Under the pieces are notes generated by a model. That model was not told the origin of the DNA and made no database searches. It saw nothing but the letters and a program-made list of their open reading frames with translations. From NCBI GenBank assembly GCA_009785115.1, contig WQWY01000019.1:1-56202 (forward strand): a DNA stretch of 56,202 nucleotides, written 5' to 3'. Positions 43,315-52,087 of the stretch are shown here, one piece after another. This stretch comes from Micrococcales bacterium (GTDB lineage Bacteria > Actinomycetota > Actinomycetes > Actinomycetales > Cellulomonadaceae). Each line of letters starts with the position of its first letter. The first letter of the stretch is position 1. The position numbers were made by a program, and so were the translations under genes.

Positions 43315-43654
43315 CCTGCAACCTGTCCGGTTCGCTGCGACCAGGCAGTTTGCCAAGGCCTTCGCCAGGCTCCCGGCCAAGAAGCAGGAGAAGGTCAGGC
43401 AGGTGCTGGCCACGGCCCTGGACGACATCTCAGCCCCGCTGCTGCGCCTGCACCCGCTGACCGGCGACTGGGCCGGTGCGTACTCTCTGAGCGCAGGTGG
43501 AGACCTGCGCATCCTCTTCGAGGTCGTCGAAGAGCCTGGTGACAACCAGAGCCAGGACGACGACCAGACCGAGGGCCGCGACGACAAGGAGTCGCAGACC
43601 GTCGTCGTCGGCATCCTGATCACCGTGGGAACTCACGCCCAGCTCTACGGGTGA
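43307..43654 (+). CDS. relE: RelE/YafQ-like mRNA interferase toxin with acidic insertion
   Basis: 115 aa from the ATG at 43307, which overlaps the antitoxin gene; an ATG at 43292 is an alternative. RelE-superfamily fold: FAATRQFAKAFARLPAKKQEKVRQVLATALDD, RLHPLTGDWAGAYSLSAGGDLRILFEV and the final VGTHAQLYG, whose histidine is conserved in YafQ-like toxins. Residues about 75-98 (EEPGDNQSQDDDQTEGRDDK and a few more) are a highly acidic insertion between two core strands, not normal in the family. It may be an expanded loop that reduces or regulates RNA binding. Confidence 0.8.
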   Translation: MPNLQPVRFAATRQFAKAFARLPAKKQEKVRQVLATALDDISAPLLRLHPLTGDWAGAYSLSAGGDLRILFEVVEEPGDNQSQDDDQTEGRDDKESQTVVVGILITVGTHAQLYG

Positions 43655-43929
43655 CGACCAGCTCTACCAGTTCGGGCGGGCCGCCAGGCGAGGCAGGATC
43701 GTCAGCCGGATCAGGCCGCAGTCCCACGACGCCGGGTGAGCCTGCTGCCGGACGCTGAGTGTTGCGACAACCACGACAGCTACCGCCGCGAATCACACTC
43801 CTGAGGCAGAACGCCGCCTGTGATCCTCTGGACGTCAGCCCCTGGCTCGACCAGACGGTCCTAGCGGGGGGAGGATGGACGGGACGCCCGGGAACTCTCC
43901 TCGGGCGCTGATGCGGACGAGGAGTGAGC

Positions 43930-44349
43930 ATGGCTGACCTGACCGATCACGGGCCTGAGCCGTACGTGCTGGACATCGAGGAAGCGACCCTGGAGAACCG
44001 GAGCTTCCGCGCCACCTTGTGGACGGGGGCGCACCTGCAGCTCACCGTCATGTCGATCCCCGCGGGGGAGGACATCGGCCAGGAGGTGCACCAGGGCAAC
44101 GACCAGTTCTTGCGCATCGAGCAAGGGACCGGGTGCGTCGAGATGGGGCCGACGCAAGACCAGGTCACGTTCTCCGCACAGGTGAGCCACGACGACGCGG
44201 TGTTCGTCCCCGCCGGCACGTGGCACAACATCATCAACACCGGCGACCAGCCGTTGAAGCTGTACACCCTCTACGGCCCCTCCGACCACCTCCACGGCAC
44301 CCTCCACCCCACCAAGCAGGACGCCGAGAACGACCCCCACGAGCACTAG
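43930..44349 (+). CDS. Cupin-domain protein
   Basis: 139 aa from the ATG at 43930, with GAGGAG six bases upstream (a GTG at 43924 is also in frame). Single cupin barrel: the metal site of motif 1 is GEDIGQEVHQGNDQFLRIEQG (His plus Glu/Gln) and motif 2 is VPAGTWHNIINTGDQPLKL. It resembles the cupin domain of type II mannose-6-phosphate isomerase-like proteins, but is stand-alone, so the substrate is unknown. The C-terminus is His-rich (DPHEH). Confidence 0.85.
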   Translation: MADLTDHGPEPYVLDIEEATLENRSFRATLWTGAHLQLTVMSIPAGEDIGQEVHQGNDQFLRIEQGTGCVEMGPTQDQVTFSAQVSHDDAVFVPAGTWHNIINTGDQPLKLYTLYGPSDHLHGTLHPTKQDAENDPHEH

Positions 44350-44359
44350 GGTGCGTCGC

Positions 44360-44378
44360 CCGGCTCCGTGCGAGCCGG
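44360..44378. terminator. Hairpin between convergent cupin and tetR genes
   Basis: CCGGCTC and GAGCCGG (7-bp perfect stem, 5-nt loop) 11 bp after the cupin stop codon. It may serve both convergent genes; no T run. Confidence 0.45.
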
Positions 44379-44436
44379 ACGCGCCGCAGCTCGCGGGGAG
44401 CGGGGAGACGCGCCCTGGCCAGGTCGGCCCGCGTCG

Positions 44437-45114
44437 CTATCTCAGGCCACCCTCGAGCTGGTCCAGGCAGCTGTCGAGGATGTCGGTGAGCTCGGCGGTG
44501 AAGTCGCCTCCGCGCCAGATGTGCACGGCCGTGACGATCGCACCGACCAGCGTGTGCGCGGTGAGGAACCGGGTGACCGCCTCGGGGTCGTCCAGCCGTA
44601 GGCGCACGTGCGGAGGAGTGGCTCCTCCGTCCGGGTCAGCCGGAGGTACCAGGCCGCGTCGCCTCTGGTCCTGGGCAGCGAGGTAGTCCGCGAGCGCAGC
44701 GGTCTCCTGGATGAACGCCGTGTGCACCGCGGGCTCGTCGATCATGTACCGCACCCGACGCTCGAACGCCTCCGCGTCCTGCGCGAGCGCCGGTCGCATC
44801 TGGTCGAACACCTGGCGGGTCGCGGCCAGCAGCGGCACCGACGGGTCGACGGCGAGGATCGCCCGAGCCAGGGCACCGTCGAGCTCGTCGTGGGTGACCA
44901 GACGTTCTTTGGCGCCGAAGTGGCGGTACACGGTCGAGACCGACACCCCCGCGGCCTCGGCCACGTCGTCCACCGAGACGTTGGTGTAACCACGAGCGTC
45001 GAACAGGTCCAGCGCGGCGGTCTGGATGTGCGCGCACACCATGAGGTTCTTGCGCTCGCGCAACGTCAGGTTGGGCGGGCCCTCGGGAACGGTCTTCTTC
45101 GGGTGCGACAGCAC
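44437..45114 (-). CDS. TetR-family repressor of the adjacent ABC exporter
   Basis: 225 aa, GTG start. The N-terminal helix-turn-helix is typical: AALDLFDARGYTNVSVDDVAEAAGVSVSTVYRHFGAKERLV. The C-terminal ligand domain (TRQVFDQMRPALAQDAEAF ... TAHTLVGAIVTAVHIWRGG) is unspecific. It is divergent from an ABC exporter whose promoter carries a palindrome between the -35 and -10 elements, so the exporter is very likely its target. The inducer is probably an exported toxic compound. Confidence 0.92.
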   Translation of the reverse strand: MLSHPKKTVPEGPPNLTLRERKNLMVCAHIQTAALDLFDARGYTNVSVDDVAEAAGVSVSTVYRHFGAKERLVTHDELDGALARAILAVDPSVPLLAATRQVFDQMRPALAQDAEAFERRVRYMIDEPAVHTAFIQETAALADYLAAQDQRRRGLVPPADPDGGATPPHVRLRLDDPEAVTRFLTAHTLVGAIVTAVHIWRGGDFTAELTDILDSCLDQLEGGLR

Positions 45115-45219
45115 AGCACGAGTCTAGGACGTACCCCTCCTTCACCTCCGGAGCGCAGAGCGTCCGGGAACCCACCCTCGGACCGTCGTCGAGCTCACCT
45201 GGCAGCGATCCCCCGCCGT

Positions 45220-45251
45220 GCTGCTCACCATCCGCGCTGCTCACCATCCGT
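45220..45251. repeat. 16-bp tandem duplication upstream of the exporter
   Basis: GCTGCTCACCATCCGC (45220-45235) is followed by the same 16-mer with a final T (45236-45251), in the tetR-exporter spacer. Confidence 0.85.
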
Positions 45252-45317
45252 GTTGGCCGGCACCCGCCCGCTGGCCAGGGGCACGCTCCGACCACCCGCA
45301 TCGCCGCACCAGACTTC

Positions 45318-45346
45318 TTGACAAGACTTGTCGCGTTCACGAGAAT
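45318..45346 (+). promoter_or_regulatory. Exporter promoter with TetR operator
   Basis: TTGACA (45318-45323), 17 bp, GAGAAT (45341-45346). The perfect 13-bp palindrome GACAAGACTTGTC (45320-45332: GACAAG-A-CTTGTC) overlaps the -35 element, an ideal site for the divergent TetR repressor. The predicted transcription start, about seven bases after the -10 element, coincides with the ATG at 45353, and there is no ribosome binding site, so the mRNA is probably leaderless. Confidence 0.75.
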
Positions 45347-45352
45347 AGTCGC

Positions 45353-46201
45353 ATGGATGCAGAACGTTCGCATGATCGCTCTCTCGTGGTCGAGATGCAC
45401 CAGGTCCACAAGGCGTTCGGCCGGGTCAAGGCCCTCGACGGGCTCGACCTGTGCGTCGAAGCGGGTCAGGTGCACGGGTTCCTCGGGCCCAACGGTGCGG
45501 GCAAGTCGACGGCGATCCGGGCGCTGCTGGGGCTGATCCGGGCCGACGCCGGGCAGATGCGGGTGCTGGGTCTGGACCCGTGGGCCGATCCCGTCACGCT
45601 GCACCGACGTCTCGCCTACGTGCCCGGCGACGTGGCGCTGTGGCCGACCCTGACCGGGGGCGAGGCGGTGGACAACCTGCTCGCGCTGCACGCGGGCGGG
45701 CGGCTCTCCCCCGAGGTCGTCGCCCGCCGTGACGAGCTCGTCGACCGGTTCGAGCTCGACCTGGCTCGGCGGTGCCGCACCTACTCCAAGGGAAACAGGC
45801 AGAAGGTCGCCCTGGTCGCGGCGTTCGCCACCGACGCCGAGCTGTTCCTGCTCGACGAGCCCACCTCTGGGCTCGACCCGCTGATGGCCGCTCAGTTCGC
45901 GCGGTGCGTGAGAGAGGTCACCGCCCGTGGTGCGGCGGTGCTGCTGTCGAGCCACATCATGGCCGAGGTCGCCGACCTGGCCCACGCCGTGACCATCATC
46001 CGCCACGGGCGTGCCGTGCACACCGGCCCCGGCACCGACGCCGCCACCCTGAGGTCGGTCTTCGACGCCCAGTACACCCGACCGGGGCGAGAGACGAGCG
46101 AGGCTGCTCGCCCGGCAGAGCCGGTCGAGGGTGATGAGGAGCGGAGCGAGAAGCACGACGACGCCGCACAGCCCGGACCGCAGGGCGGGGCAAGCCGATG
46201 A
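45353..46201 (+). CDS. ABC exporter ATP-binding protein
   Basis: 282 aa, ATG at 45353, probably leaderless. ABC signature: Walker [21 protein letters not shown]-loop region [17 protein letters not shown], signature [12 protein letters not shown] (degenerate LSGGQ, as common in this exporter family) and Walker [17 protein letters not shown], then the H-loop SSHIM. The last 40 residues (from about [20 protein letters not shown]) come partly from a palindromic repeat. It powers the permease encoded next, with a four-base overlap. Confidence 0.95.
   Translation: MDAERSHDRSLVVEMHQVHKAFGRVKALDGLDLCVEAGQVHGFLGPNGAGKSTAIRALLGLIRADAGQMRVLGLDPWADPVTLHRRLAYVPGDVALWPTLTGGEAVDNLLALHAGGRLSPEVVARRDELVDRFELDLARRCRTYSKGNRQKVALVAAFATDAELFLLDEPTSGLDPLMAAQFARCVREVTARGAAVLLSSHIMAEVADLAHAVTIIRHGRAVHTGPGTDAATLRSVFDAQYTRPGRETSEAARPAEPVEGDEERSEKHDDAAQPGPQGGASR
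46075..46133 (-). repeat. Palindromic repeat element, copy C, at the 3' end of the ABC ATPase gene
   Basis: 59 bp; on the minus strand it starts CACCCTCGACCGGCTC and ends GCCCCGGTCGGGTG, the same end pattern as the two copies in nrtR, but inverted relative to the host gene. It encodes part of the C-terminal extension of the ATPase, beyond the conserved fold. Confidence 0.75.
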
Positions 46202-47814
46202 CCCGGCACCACGCGCTGTCAGGCACCTGGCGGCTGGCGCGGATCGCCGCCCGGGCCGACCGGGTGCGCCTCGCGCTGTGGGTCGTCGGGCCGGGCCTGG
46301 CCATGGTCGCGGTAGCCCGTGGTGTGCGAGAGATGCTGCCCGACGCCATGAGCCTGGCCGTCTACGGCGCCCACATGAGCGCCGACCCCGCGCACCGGGT
46401 GTTCCACGGCCCGGGGCACGCCCTGAGCACCTACGGCGGGGCCACCATCTTCGAGGGTGGTGGCTTCGTGCTGCCCGTGGTGGCGCTGCTGGCCGTCCTC
46501 ACGGTGGCCAGGGCCACACGAGGGCAGGAGGACAGCGGCCTGGCCGAGCTGGTGCGTGCTGGGGCCGTGGCACGCCGGGCACCCCTGGCCGCCGCTCTGC
46601 TGGTGACCTGGGCCGCCGCTGTCGGGTCCGGGGTCGTCGTCGGGCTGGGGCTGGTGGCCACCGGGCTGCCAGCCGCCGGGTCTGCCGTCTACGGGCTGTC
46701 TGTGGCGCTGGCCGGGATCGTGTTCGCCGTCGTCGGTGCACTGGCAGCCCAGGCCGCGTCAGGGGCCCGGGCGGCAGGCGCGCTCGCAGGGGCTGCCGTC
46801 GGCCTGTCATACCTGGTGCGCGGCATGGCGGACCTCGAGCGGGCTTGGTGGAACGTGCTCTCGCCGCTGGGCCTGCTGCAAGACATGCGCCCTTACGCCG
46901 GGGAGCGTCTGTGGCCGGCGGTCGTCGTGCTGGCCGTGGCCGTTGCGGGGACGGTCGCGGCGTGGGCCTTCGAGGGTCGACGCGACCTGGGTGCTGGCCT
47001 GCTGCCGCAACGCCCAGGGAGGGTCCGGGCCGAGATCGGCCTGGTGCGCCTGCCGACAGCGGGGCTGACGCTGCGGCTGGAGCGCGCCCCGATGCTCGGG
47101 TGGGGCGCGGGGCTCGGTGCCCTGGCCTTCGGCCTGGGCGTCGCGTCCAGCGGTCTGGTCGACGTCACCACACAGGGGGCCATGGTGGCCGCGTGGAGCG
47201 GCACGAACCCCACCGAGGCGTTCTTCGCCTACGCCGCCGCCCTGCTCGCCATCGTGGCTTCCTGCGCGGGCGTGGCCTGCGTCCTGCGCGGTCGACGCGC
47301 GGAGGCCACCGGGCTGCTCGACCTGTACCTGGCCGGGCCGTTGAGCCGGGTGCGCCTGGTCACGCTGCGGCTGGGCGTGGCGCTCGGCACCGCGACGCTG
47401 ACGCTGGCCACCAGCGCCCTGGGCCTGGCCGCCGGGCGGCAGGTCGCCGGGGCTGTCGACGGGACCTCGAACCCTGAGCTCGTCGGACGCGTCGGCGAGA
47501 CCTTGGCCCTGACCCTGGTCCACGCGCCCGCCGTGTGGCTGGTCGTGGCGCTCGCCGCTCTCGCCTGGGCGGTGCTGCCGCGCTGGTCCGGGATCGGCTG
47601 GGCGGTCCCGTCCTACACGCTGACCGTCAGCCTGGTGGGCATCGTGATGCGACTGCCCGCGTGGACGATGAGCCTGTCGCCGTTCGACCACGTGCCGAGC
47701 CTGCCTCAGCAGAGCGCCGCGACGTGGGCGCTGCCCCTCATGGCTGCCGGCGCGCTGGTCGTCGCCGTCGTCGCGGTACGACGGCTGCGAACCCGTGACC
47801 TGGTCCCCGCCTGA
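46198..47814 (+). CDS. ABC exporter permease (polyketide/drug-type, ABC-2 class)
   Basis: 538 aa, ATG overlapping the ATPase stop. About 12 transmembrane helices in two halves (for example [25 protein letters not shown] and, in the second half, [38 protein letters not shown]). The repeated [13 protein letters not shown] / [12 protein letters not shown] motifs are typical of large tetronasin/polyketide-type actinobacterial exporters. With the ATPase and TetR it forms a self-regulated drug-efflux cassette. Confidence 0.9.
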   Translation: MTRHHALSGTWRLARIAARADRVRLALWVVGPGLAMVAVARGVREMLPDAMSLAVYGAHMSADPAHRVFHGPGHALSTYGGATIFEGGGFVLPVVALLAVLTVARATRGQEDSGLAELVRAGAVARRAPLAAALLVTWAAAVGSGVVVGLGLVATGLPAAGSAVYGLSVALAGIVFAVVGALAAQAASGARAAGALAGAAVGLSYLVRGMADLERAWWNVLSPLGLLQDMRPYAGERLWPAVVVLAVAVAGTVAAWAFEGRRDLGAGLLPQRPGRVRAEIGLVRLPTAGLTLRLERAPMLGWGAGLGALAFGLGVASSGLVDVTTQGAMVAAWSGTNPTEAFFAYAAALLAIVASCAGVACVLRGRRAEATGLLDLYLAGPLSRVRLVTLRLGVALGTATLTLATSALGLAAGRQVAGAVDGTSNPELVGRVGETLALTLVHAPAVWLVVALAALAWAVLPRWSGIGWAVPSYTLTVSLVGIVMRLPAWTMSLSPFDHVPSLPQQSAATWALPLMAAGALVVAVVAVRRLRTRDLVPA

Positions 47815-47979
47815 TCGGGGGCTCTGGTCGCCCACGGCGTCGCCGGTGCTCTCCGACGCCCCAGCGAGAGCCCGACAACCCAGCGAGAGCCTGACAGCAC
47901 CGAGCCCACCACACAGACAGGTCACGCCCTGGTGGCACGCGCGGGGCGAGAACAGCCCGGTGTTTTGTCCATGGTCGGA

Positions 47980-48039
47980 GGGTATGTACCCTTTGAGTCA
48001 GGTGTAGTAGCCTGCGCCTCACCGAGATTACCTGTGAGG
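47980..48039 (+). promoter_or_regulatory. Upstream palindrome and 5' hairpin of the secreted hydrolase gene
   Basis: GGGTATGTACCC (47980-47991) is a near-perfect palindrome. CCTCAC (48017-48022) and GTGAGG (48034-48039) form a 6-bp hairpin whose right arm contains the GAGG ribosome binding site five bases before the ATG at 48045. It may modulate translation; function not shown. Confidence 0.4.
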
Positions 48040-48044
48040 CTGTC

Positions 48045-49667
48045 ATGTCCCCATCTCCGCGCGGTGCGCGCCGCGCCCTGTCCGTTCTCGCCGTCACCGC
48101 GCTGGTCGCGGGGCTCGGGGTCGCTGGCGCCAGCGCCGCCCCCGACGACGCGCCCTACCAGCCGACCGAGGCTGTCAACGTCGTGGTCGTCGGTGACTCG
48201 TACTCCTCGGGCAACGGGACCGGGCTCGGCAGGGTGCTCGCGCCCACCCCGGTCTACGGATACCACGACGACGCCTACCGCAGCTCTCTGAGCTACGCGC
48301 AGGGCTATGTGACCTGGCTCAACACGCAGGGGGCGGCAGCGACGCTGAGGAACCTCGCGGTCAGCGGCGCCACCACCGCGACCGTGATGGCCGACCAGCT
48401 GCCCCTCGTCCCCGCCGACACCGACGTCGTGCTCCTGACGATCGGGGGCAACGACGCGGGGTTCTCCACGATCATCCAGCTGTGCTTCGCCCCGGGGGCA
48501 CGCGACCCCGAGAGGTGCAGCACCGCCGTCACCGCGGCCGAGGCACAGATCCCCGTGGTCATCGAGAGCACGCGGCAGATCCTGACCGCCCTGGAGCAGC
48601 AGCTGCGCCCGGGGGCCGAGGTCGTCCTCGTGGGCTACCCGCGCCTGGCGCTCGGCGACGTCGACTACGTGCTGCGCAGCGACACGGCGACCTATGACGC
48701 CGGCCAGGCCATCCGCGCCGTGGGCCAGGTGTTCGACGACGCGCAGCGCACCAGCCTGGTCGGTGCCTGGAACGCCGAGCAGGCGCTGCGCGTGACCTAC
48801 GTGCCGACCGCGGAGGCCTTCGCCGGCCACGAGCCCGACCCCCGCGCGGACGTCAAGAACGACCGTCGCTGGATCAACGAGTTCTTCGAGACGCTCGGTG
48901 CCACCGGCCCCGGCGGCATCACCGTCGCGGTGCTCAGCGTCGACCAGCCCAACTGGTACCACCCGAACGTCGCCGGCCACCAGGCCATCGCGGCGCGGAT
49001 CGCCACGGTGGTCGGTATGCCCGCCGCCTCCCGCCCGATCCCCACCACGACAGACGACGAGACCACCCGGGCCGGCACCGAGCCGTTCGCCTGGATCCAG
49101 GGCCCGTACGCCGCTGAGGTCGGCTCGACGATCACCGTCGACGCACGCGGCTCCTACGCGATCGGCGCCGACCTCGTCTCGTTCGAGTGGGACTGGGACG
49201 GCGACGGGACCTATAGCGAGCCCGTCTCCACGCCCCTGGCCGACCGCACGTTCGAGACCGTGGGCACCTGGGAGATCGGGCTGCGGGTGACCGACAGCGA
49301 GGGCCGGGAGGCCACCGCGACCACCCGGGTCCGCATCGACCCCTCCCCGCTCGTCTTCGAGTGCGGCCAGGCATGCGTGATGGTGGACCTGCCTGGCGTG
49401 CGCGAGCTGACCCCGGAGGAGGTCGCCGAGTGGCGTGCCGCGAACAACGGCACGACCGGTCCCGAGCAGCCGGGACAGCCTCGCCCGGGTGAGCCCGGTC
49501 CCGGACAGCCGTCCGACGGCGCTCCGTCTGCCCCTGATGGGAACCTCGCCAAGACCGGCGCTGACTCCGGCACCCTGCTCCTGGGAGCGCTCGGGCTGAT
49601 GCTGCTCGTCTTCGGCGCCGCCGTGATGGCCTCACGACGACGCCTGGCCACCAGACGAGGGCAGTGA
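48045..49667 (+). CDS. Secreted SGNH hydrolase with PKD domain and sortase signal
   Basis: 540 aa. Sec signal peptide (residues 1-31, cleavage after ASA). SGNH/GDSL esterase domain: block I VVVVGDSYSSGNG (GDS at 50-52), block III TIGGNDAGFS and block V NWYHPNVAGH with the catalytic His. Residues about 345-445 are a PKD-like domain (GSTITVDARGSYAIG, FEWDWDGDGTYSEP). A proline/glycine linker follows, then the sorting signal LAKTG (501-505), a hydrophobic helix and the basic tail RRRLATRRGQ. It is an extracellular, wall-anchored esterase or lipase; the substrate is unknown. Confidence 0.92.
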   Translation: MSPSPRGARRALSVLAVTALVAGLGVAGASAAPDDAPYQPTEAVNVVVVGDSYSSGNGTGLGRVLAPTPVYGYHDDAYRSSLSYAQGYVTWLNTQGAAATLRNLAVSGATTATVMADQLPLVPADTDVVLLTIGGNDAGFSTIIQLCFAPGARDPERCSTAVTAAEAQIPVVIESTRQILTALEQQLRPGAEVVLVGYPRLALGDVDYVLRSDTATYDAGQAIRAVGQVFDDAQRTSLVGAWNAEQALRVTYVPTAEAFAGHEPDPRADVKNDRRWINEFFETLGATGPGGITVAVLSVDQPNWYHPNVAGHQAIAARIATVVGMPAASRPIPTTTDDETTRAGTEPFAWIQGPYAAEVGSTITVDARGSYAIGADLVSFEWDWDGDGTYSEPVSTPLADRTFETVGTWEIGLRVTDSEGREATATTRVRIDPSPLVFECGQACVMVDLPGVRELTPEEVAEWRAANNGTTGPEQPGQPRPGEPGPGQPSDGAPSAPDGNLAKTGADSGTLLLGALGLMLLVFGAAVMASRRRLATRRGQ

Positions 49668-49993
49668 ACCCCTAGAACCACGAACGCGGTCCGGACCATC
49701 TGGTCCGGACCGCGTTCGACGTGCCAGGCCGAAGGACGCTGGGTTCATCAGGGGCGACGACGTCTGGCTCGTCGGGAAGGACGCGGTCTGCCTGGTCGGG
49801 CCCGACGATGGCCAGAGCTCGGATCGGCGTCGAGGTCGAGCCTCTCGCGCCGTCGAGACGAGGAGCCCGACGATCGATACCTGCCATCCTTTCGGATGAT
49901 CGACGCCTGCCGGACGGGTCTATAGCCTGCCGAGAAACGGTGCTCCAGCATCTTTGTCTCGGAGCCGTCCTTCGATCCCGAGGAGCCACGACC
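49668..49993. other. 326-bp intergenic region
   Basis: It holds the terminator at 49681-49718 and then about 270 bp with no gene I can support. Immediately before 49994 is AGGAG, the ribosome binding site of the lipoprotein gene. A promoter presumably lies between, but no clear -35/-10 pair was found. Confidence 0.5.
49681..49718 (+). terminator. Strong terminator hairpin of the secreted hydrolase gene
   Basis: A perfect 18-bp inverted repeat: CGAACGCGGTCCGGACCA (49681-49698) and its complement (49701-49718) around a 2-nt centre, 13 bp after the stop codon. No T run. Confidence 0.8.
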
Positions 49994-50545
49994 ATGCGAC
50001 GCACGATCACTCGCGTGCTCACCCCACTCATCACTGCCGCCGTCGTCGTCGCCCTCGCTGGGTGCACCGACGACACGGCGACAGCATCGACCACGATCGA
50101 CAGCGCACCGCCGGCAGCCGACACCTCGGCACCACAGACGGGCACTCTCGACCCGACTACCACTCCCGAGTGCGTGCTCGCCGACGGGTACAACATCTGC
50201 GGCGATGAGTACTCCACCATCGTATGGATCCGTGGTGGTCCGGGGATAGGCTCAGCCGACGGGATGATCATCCTCTACCCGGACGGCTCCTTCACGCACG
50301 GGGACGACCTGCTTCCTCCCTCGGACGACACGTGGGAGCCCCAGTACGGCGCAGCACCCGGCCGCTGGGCACGAAGCGGCGAGGTCCTCACGCTGACCTT
50401 CCCCGACGGGACCACCGCCCAGGCCACCTTCAGCGGTGCCGGGGGTCCTGGCGACGACTACAGCTACAGCGACCCCAAGACCATGACCCTGCGCCTGGAC
50501 ACCGGCACGCTCACGTTCACCGAGCTCCCCATCGGGAACGACTGA
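49994..50545 (+). CDS. Predicted lipoprotein of unknown function
   Basis: 183 aa from the ATG at 49994, preceded by AGGAG. Lipoprotein signal peptide MRRTITRVLTPLITAAVVVALAGC is split here as a basic start, a hydrophobic core and the lipobox LAGC (cysteine at 24). A Thr/Ala/Ser-rich linker (about 27-60) precedes a globular domain with two cysteines (ECVLADGYNICGDEYST) and strands such as GMIILYPDGSFTHGDD, GEVLTLTFPDGTTAQATF. It would sit on the outer face of the membrane. No family recognised. Confidence 0.75.
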   Translation: MRRTITRVLTPLITAAVVVALAGCTDDTATASTTIDSAPPAADTSAPQTGTLDPTTTPECVLADGYNICGDEYSTIVWIRGGPGIGSADGMIILYPDGSFTHGDDLLPPSDDTWEPQYGAAPGRWARSGEVLTLTFPDGTTAQATFSGAGGPGDDYSYSDPKTMTLRLDTGTLTFTELPIGND

Positions 50546-50611
50546 CCGCACCTGCCCTGCTGGACGCACCAGCGAACATGTCCGAGCCTGGCTCAGAACA
50601 GTGGCACGTCA

Positions 50612-50636
50612 CCCGGGCCGGGCTCGGCCCGCCGGG
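50612..50636. terminator. GC-rich hairpin between convergent lipoprotein and hemG genes
   Basis: CGGGCCG (50614-50620) and CGGCCCG (50625-50631) form a perfect stem with a 4-nt loop, extended by flanking CCC/GGG pairs with one mismatch. Possible bidirectional terminator. Confidence 0.4.
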
Positions 50637-50647
50637 CACCTTGTCTC

Positions 50648-52087
50648 TCAGGCGTGCTCGGCGATGATGGCCTCAGCGACGGCCCGGGCATCGCTGGCGA
50701 CGGCCGCCAGGCCTGTCCCCGCAACCCAGGAGCCGGTCACCCAGAGGCCCGGGGTGGTCTCGGCGAGGTTCTTCACGGTGGCCACCGCCTCACGGTGGGC
50801 CGCCGACGGCCGGGGCATCGCCTGCGTCCACACCACGACGTCGAAACCGACCACGCTGTCCGGAGCCAGCTCCAGGTCGAGCAGCCGGCTCGCGTCGACC
50901 AGCGCCGCGTCACGCCGGGCGGCGCGGTTCGCGTCGGTCCACTCCCCCAGGGTGTTGCCCTCGTAGGAGACTCGCAGCACGTGGCGGCCCGGGCCGGCCT
51001 GCTCGGCCAGCCACGGCCACTTCACCGTCGAGTGCGTCAGCGCCTTGGCCTTCACCTGCGTGCAGCCTGGCGCGACCAGCACCCCGGTGCCACGAGGAGC
51101 CGCGTCCAGCCGGGCGTCGTCCACGACGAGCGTGACCAGGGTGGACGGCCGGCCCTCGTCGAGCTCGACCTCGTCCAGCCCGGGCAGGCCGGTCAGGGCC
51201 GGGGATGCCAGCACCAGCAGGTCCGCGCGGTGCCCGGTGGTGGTCGGGCCAGCGGTGCCCTGCGTGCCGGTCACGGTGACCGTCCAGCCGTCGCCGTCGC
51301 GGGCGACACCGGTGACCTTGCTGCGTACCTGGACCTTGCCGCCGTGGGCGACGACGTCGTCCACCAGCGCGCTGGTGAGCAGGTGCAGCCCCCCGCTCAG
51401 CCCTTGGACGGCCGAGCCGGCGGGCAGGCCGGTGTCGACCGCACGGACGGCGCGGGCCAGCGAGCCGCGTGCCCGGGGCAGCTCGGCCGCCAGGTGCGGG
51501 GCCAGCGCCGCGAGGGTCACGTCGGACGGGTCGGCGCCGTACACGCCGCCGACCACCGGGTGCACCAGGCGCTCCACGACTCGGCGCCCCATGCGGCGCT
51601 CGACCTGCTCGCGCAGGGACCCGCCCGCGCCGACCCGCGCCGGGAGGATCAGGTCCAGCCAGGCACGGGCAGCGCCGGCGAGGCCGAGGGTGCGGCGGAT
51701 GCCGGACGAGCAGGGGCGTCCCGGCACGCCGAGCACCCCACCGCGCGGCATCGGGCGCGCCACGTCGGGCAGCTGCACCCAGGCACCCACAGGGTTCGGC
51801 GTGGTGATCCGCTCACCGAGGCCCATGTCGTCGAGCAGGGCCGCGACGTGCCCGCCTCGGGTCGCGAACGACTCCGCGCCCGCGTCGAGCGTGAGCCCGG
51901 CTACCTGGTGCGAGCGCACCGAGCCGCCCGGTGCGTCGCGCCCGTCCAGGACGAGCGTCTCGATGCCCGCACGGGCCAGCGCGCGGGCGACCGTCAGCCC
52001 GCCGATGCCTGCCCCGACGACGACGGCGCTGGTCGCGCTCTTGTTCGCCACAGCGTCCCCGCCCGTCGCGGAGCCCTTGCCCGTCAC
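50648..52087 (-). CDS. hemG: Protoporphyrinogen/coproporphyrinogen oxidase
   Basis: 479 aa from a GTG at 52087 that overlaps the hemE stop (GTGA). HemY-type FAD oxidase: dinucleotide motif [71 protein letters not shown] and a C-terminal [21 protein letters not shown]. Actinobacteria use the coproporphyrin-dependent haem route, so the enzyme may be coproporphyrinogen oxidase (HgoX/HemY); sequence alone does not separate the two. It follows hemE in one operon. Confidence 0.92.
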   Translation of the reverse strand: MTGKGSATGGDAVANKSATSAVVVGAGIGGLTVARALARAGIETLVLDGRDAPGGSVRSHQVAGLTLDAGAESFATRGGHVAALLDDMGLGERITTPNPVGAWVQLPDVARPMPRGGVLGVPGRPCSSGIRRTLGLAGAARAWLDLILPARVGAGGSLREQVERRMGRRVVERLVHPVVGGVYGADPSDVTLAALAPHLAAELPRARGSLARAVRAVDTGLPAGSAVQGLSGGLHLLTSALVDDVVAHGGKVQVRSKVTGVARDGDGWTVTVTGTQGTAGPTTTGHRADLLVLASPALTGLPGLDEVELDEGRPSTLVTLVVDDARLDAAPRGTGVLVAPGCTQVKAKALTHSTVKWPWLAEQAGPGRHVLRVSYEGNTLGEWTDANRAARRDAALVDASRLLDLELAPDSVVGFDVVVWTQAMPRPSAAHREAVATVKNLAETTPGLWVTGSWVAGTGLAAVASDARAVAEAIIAEHA

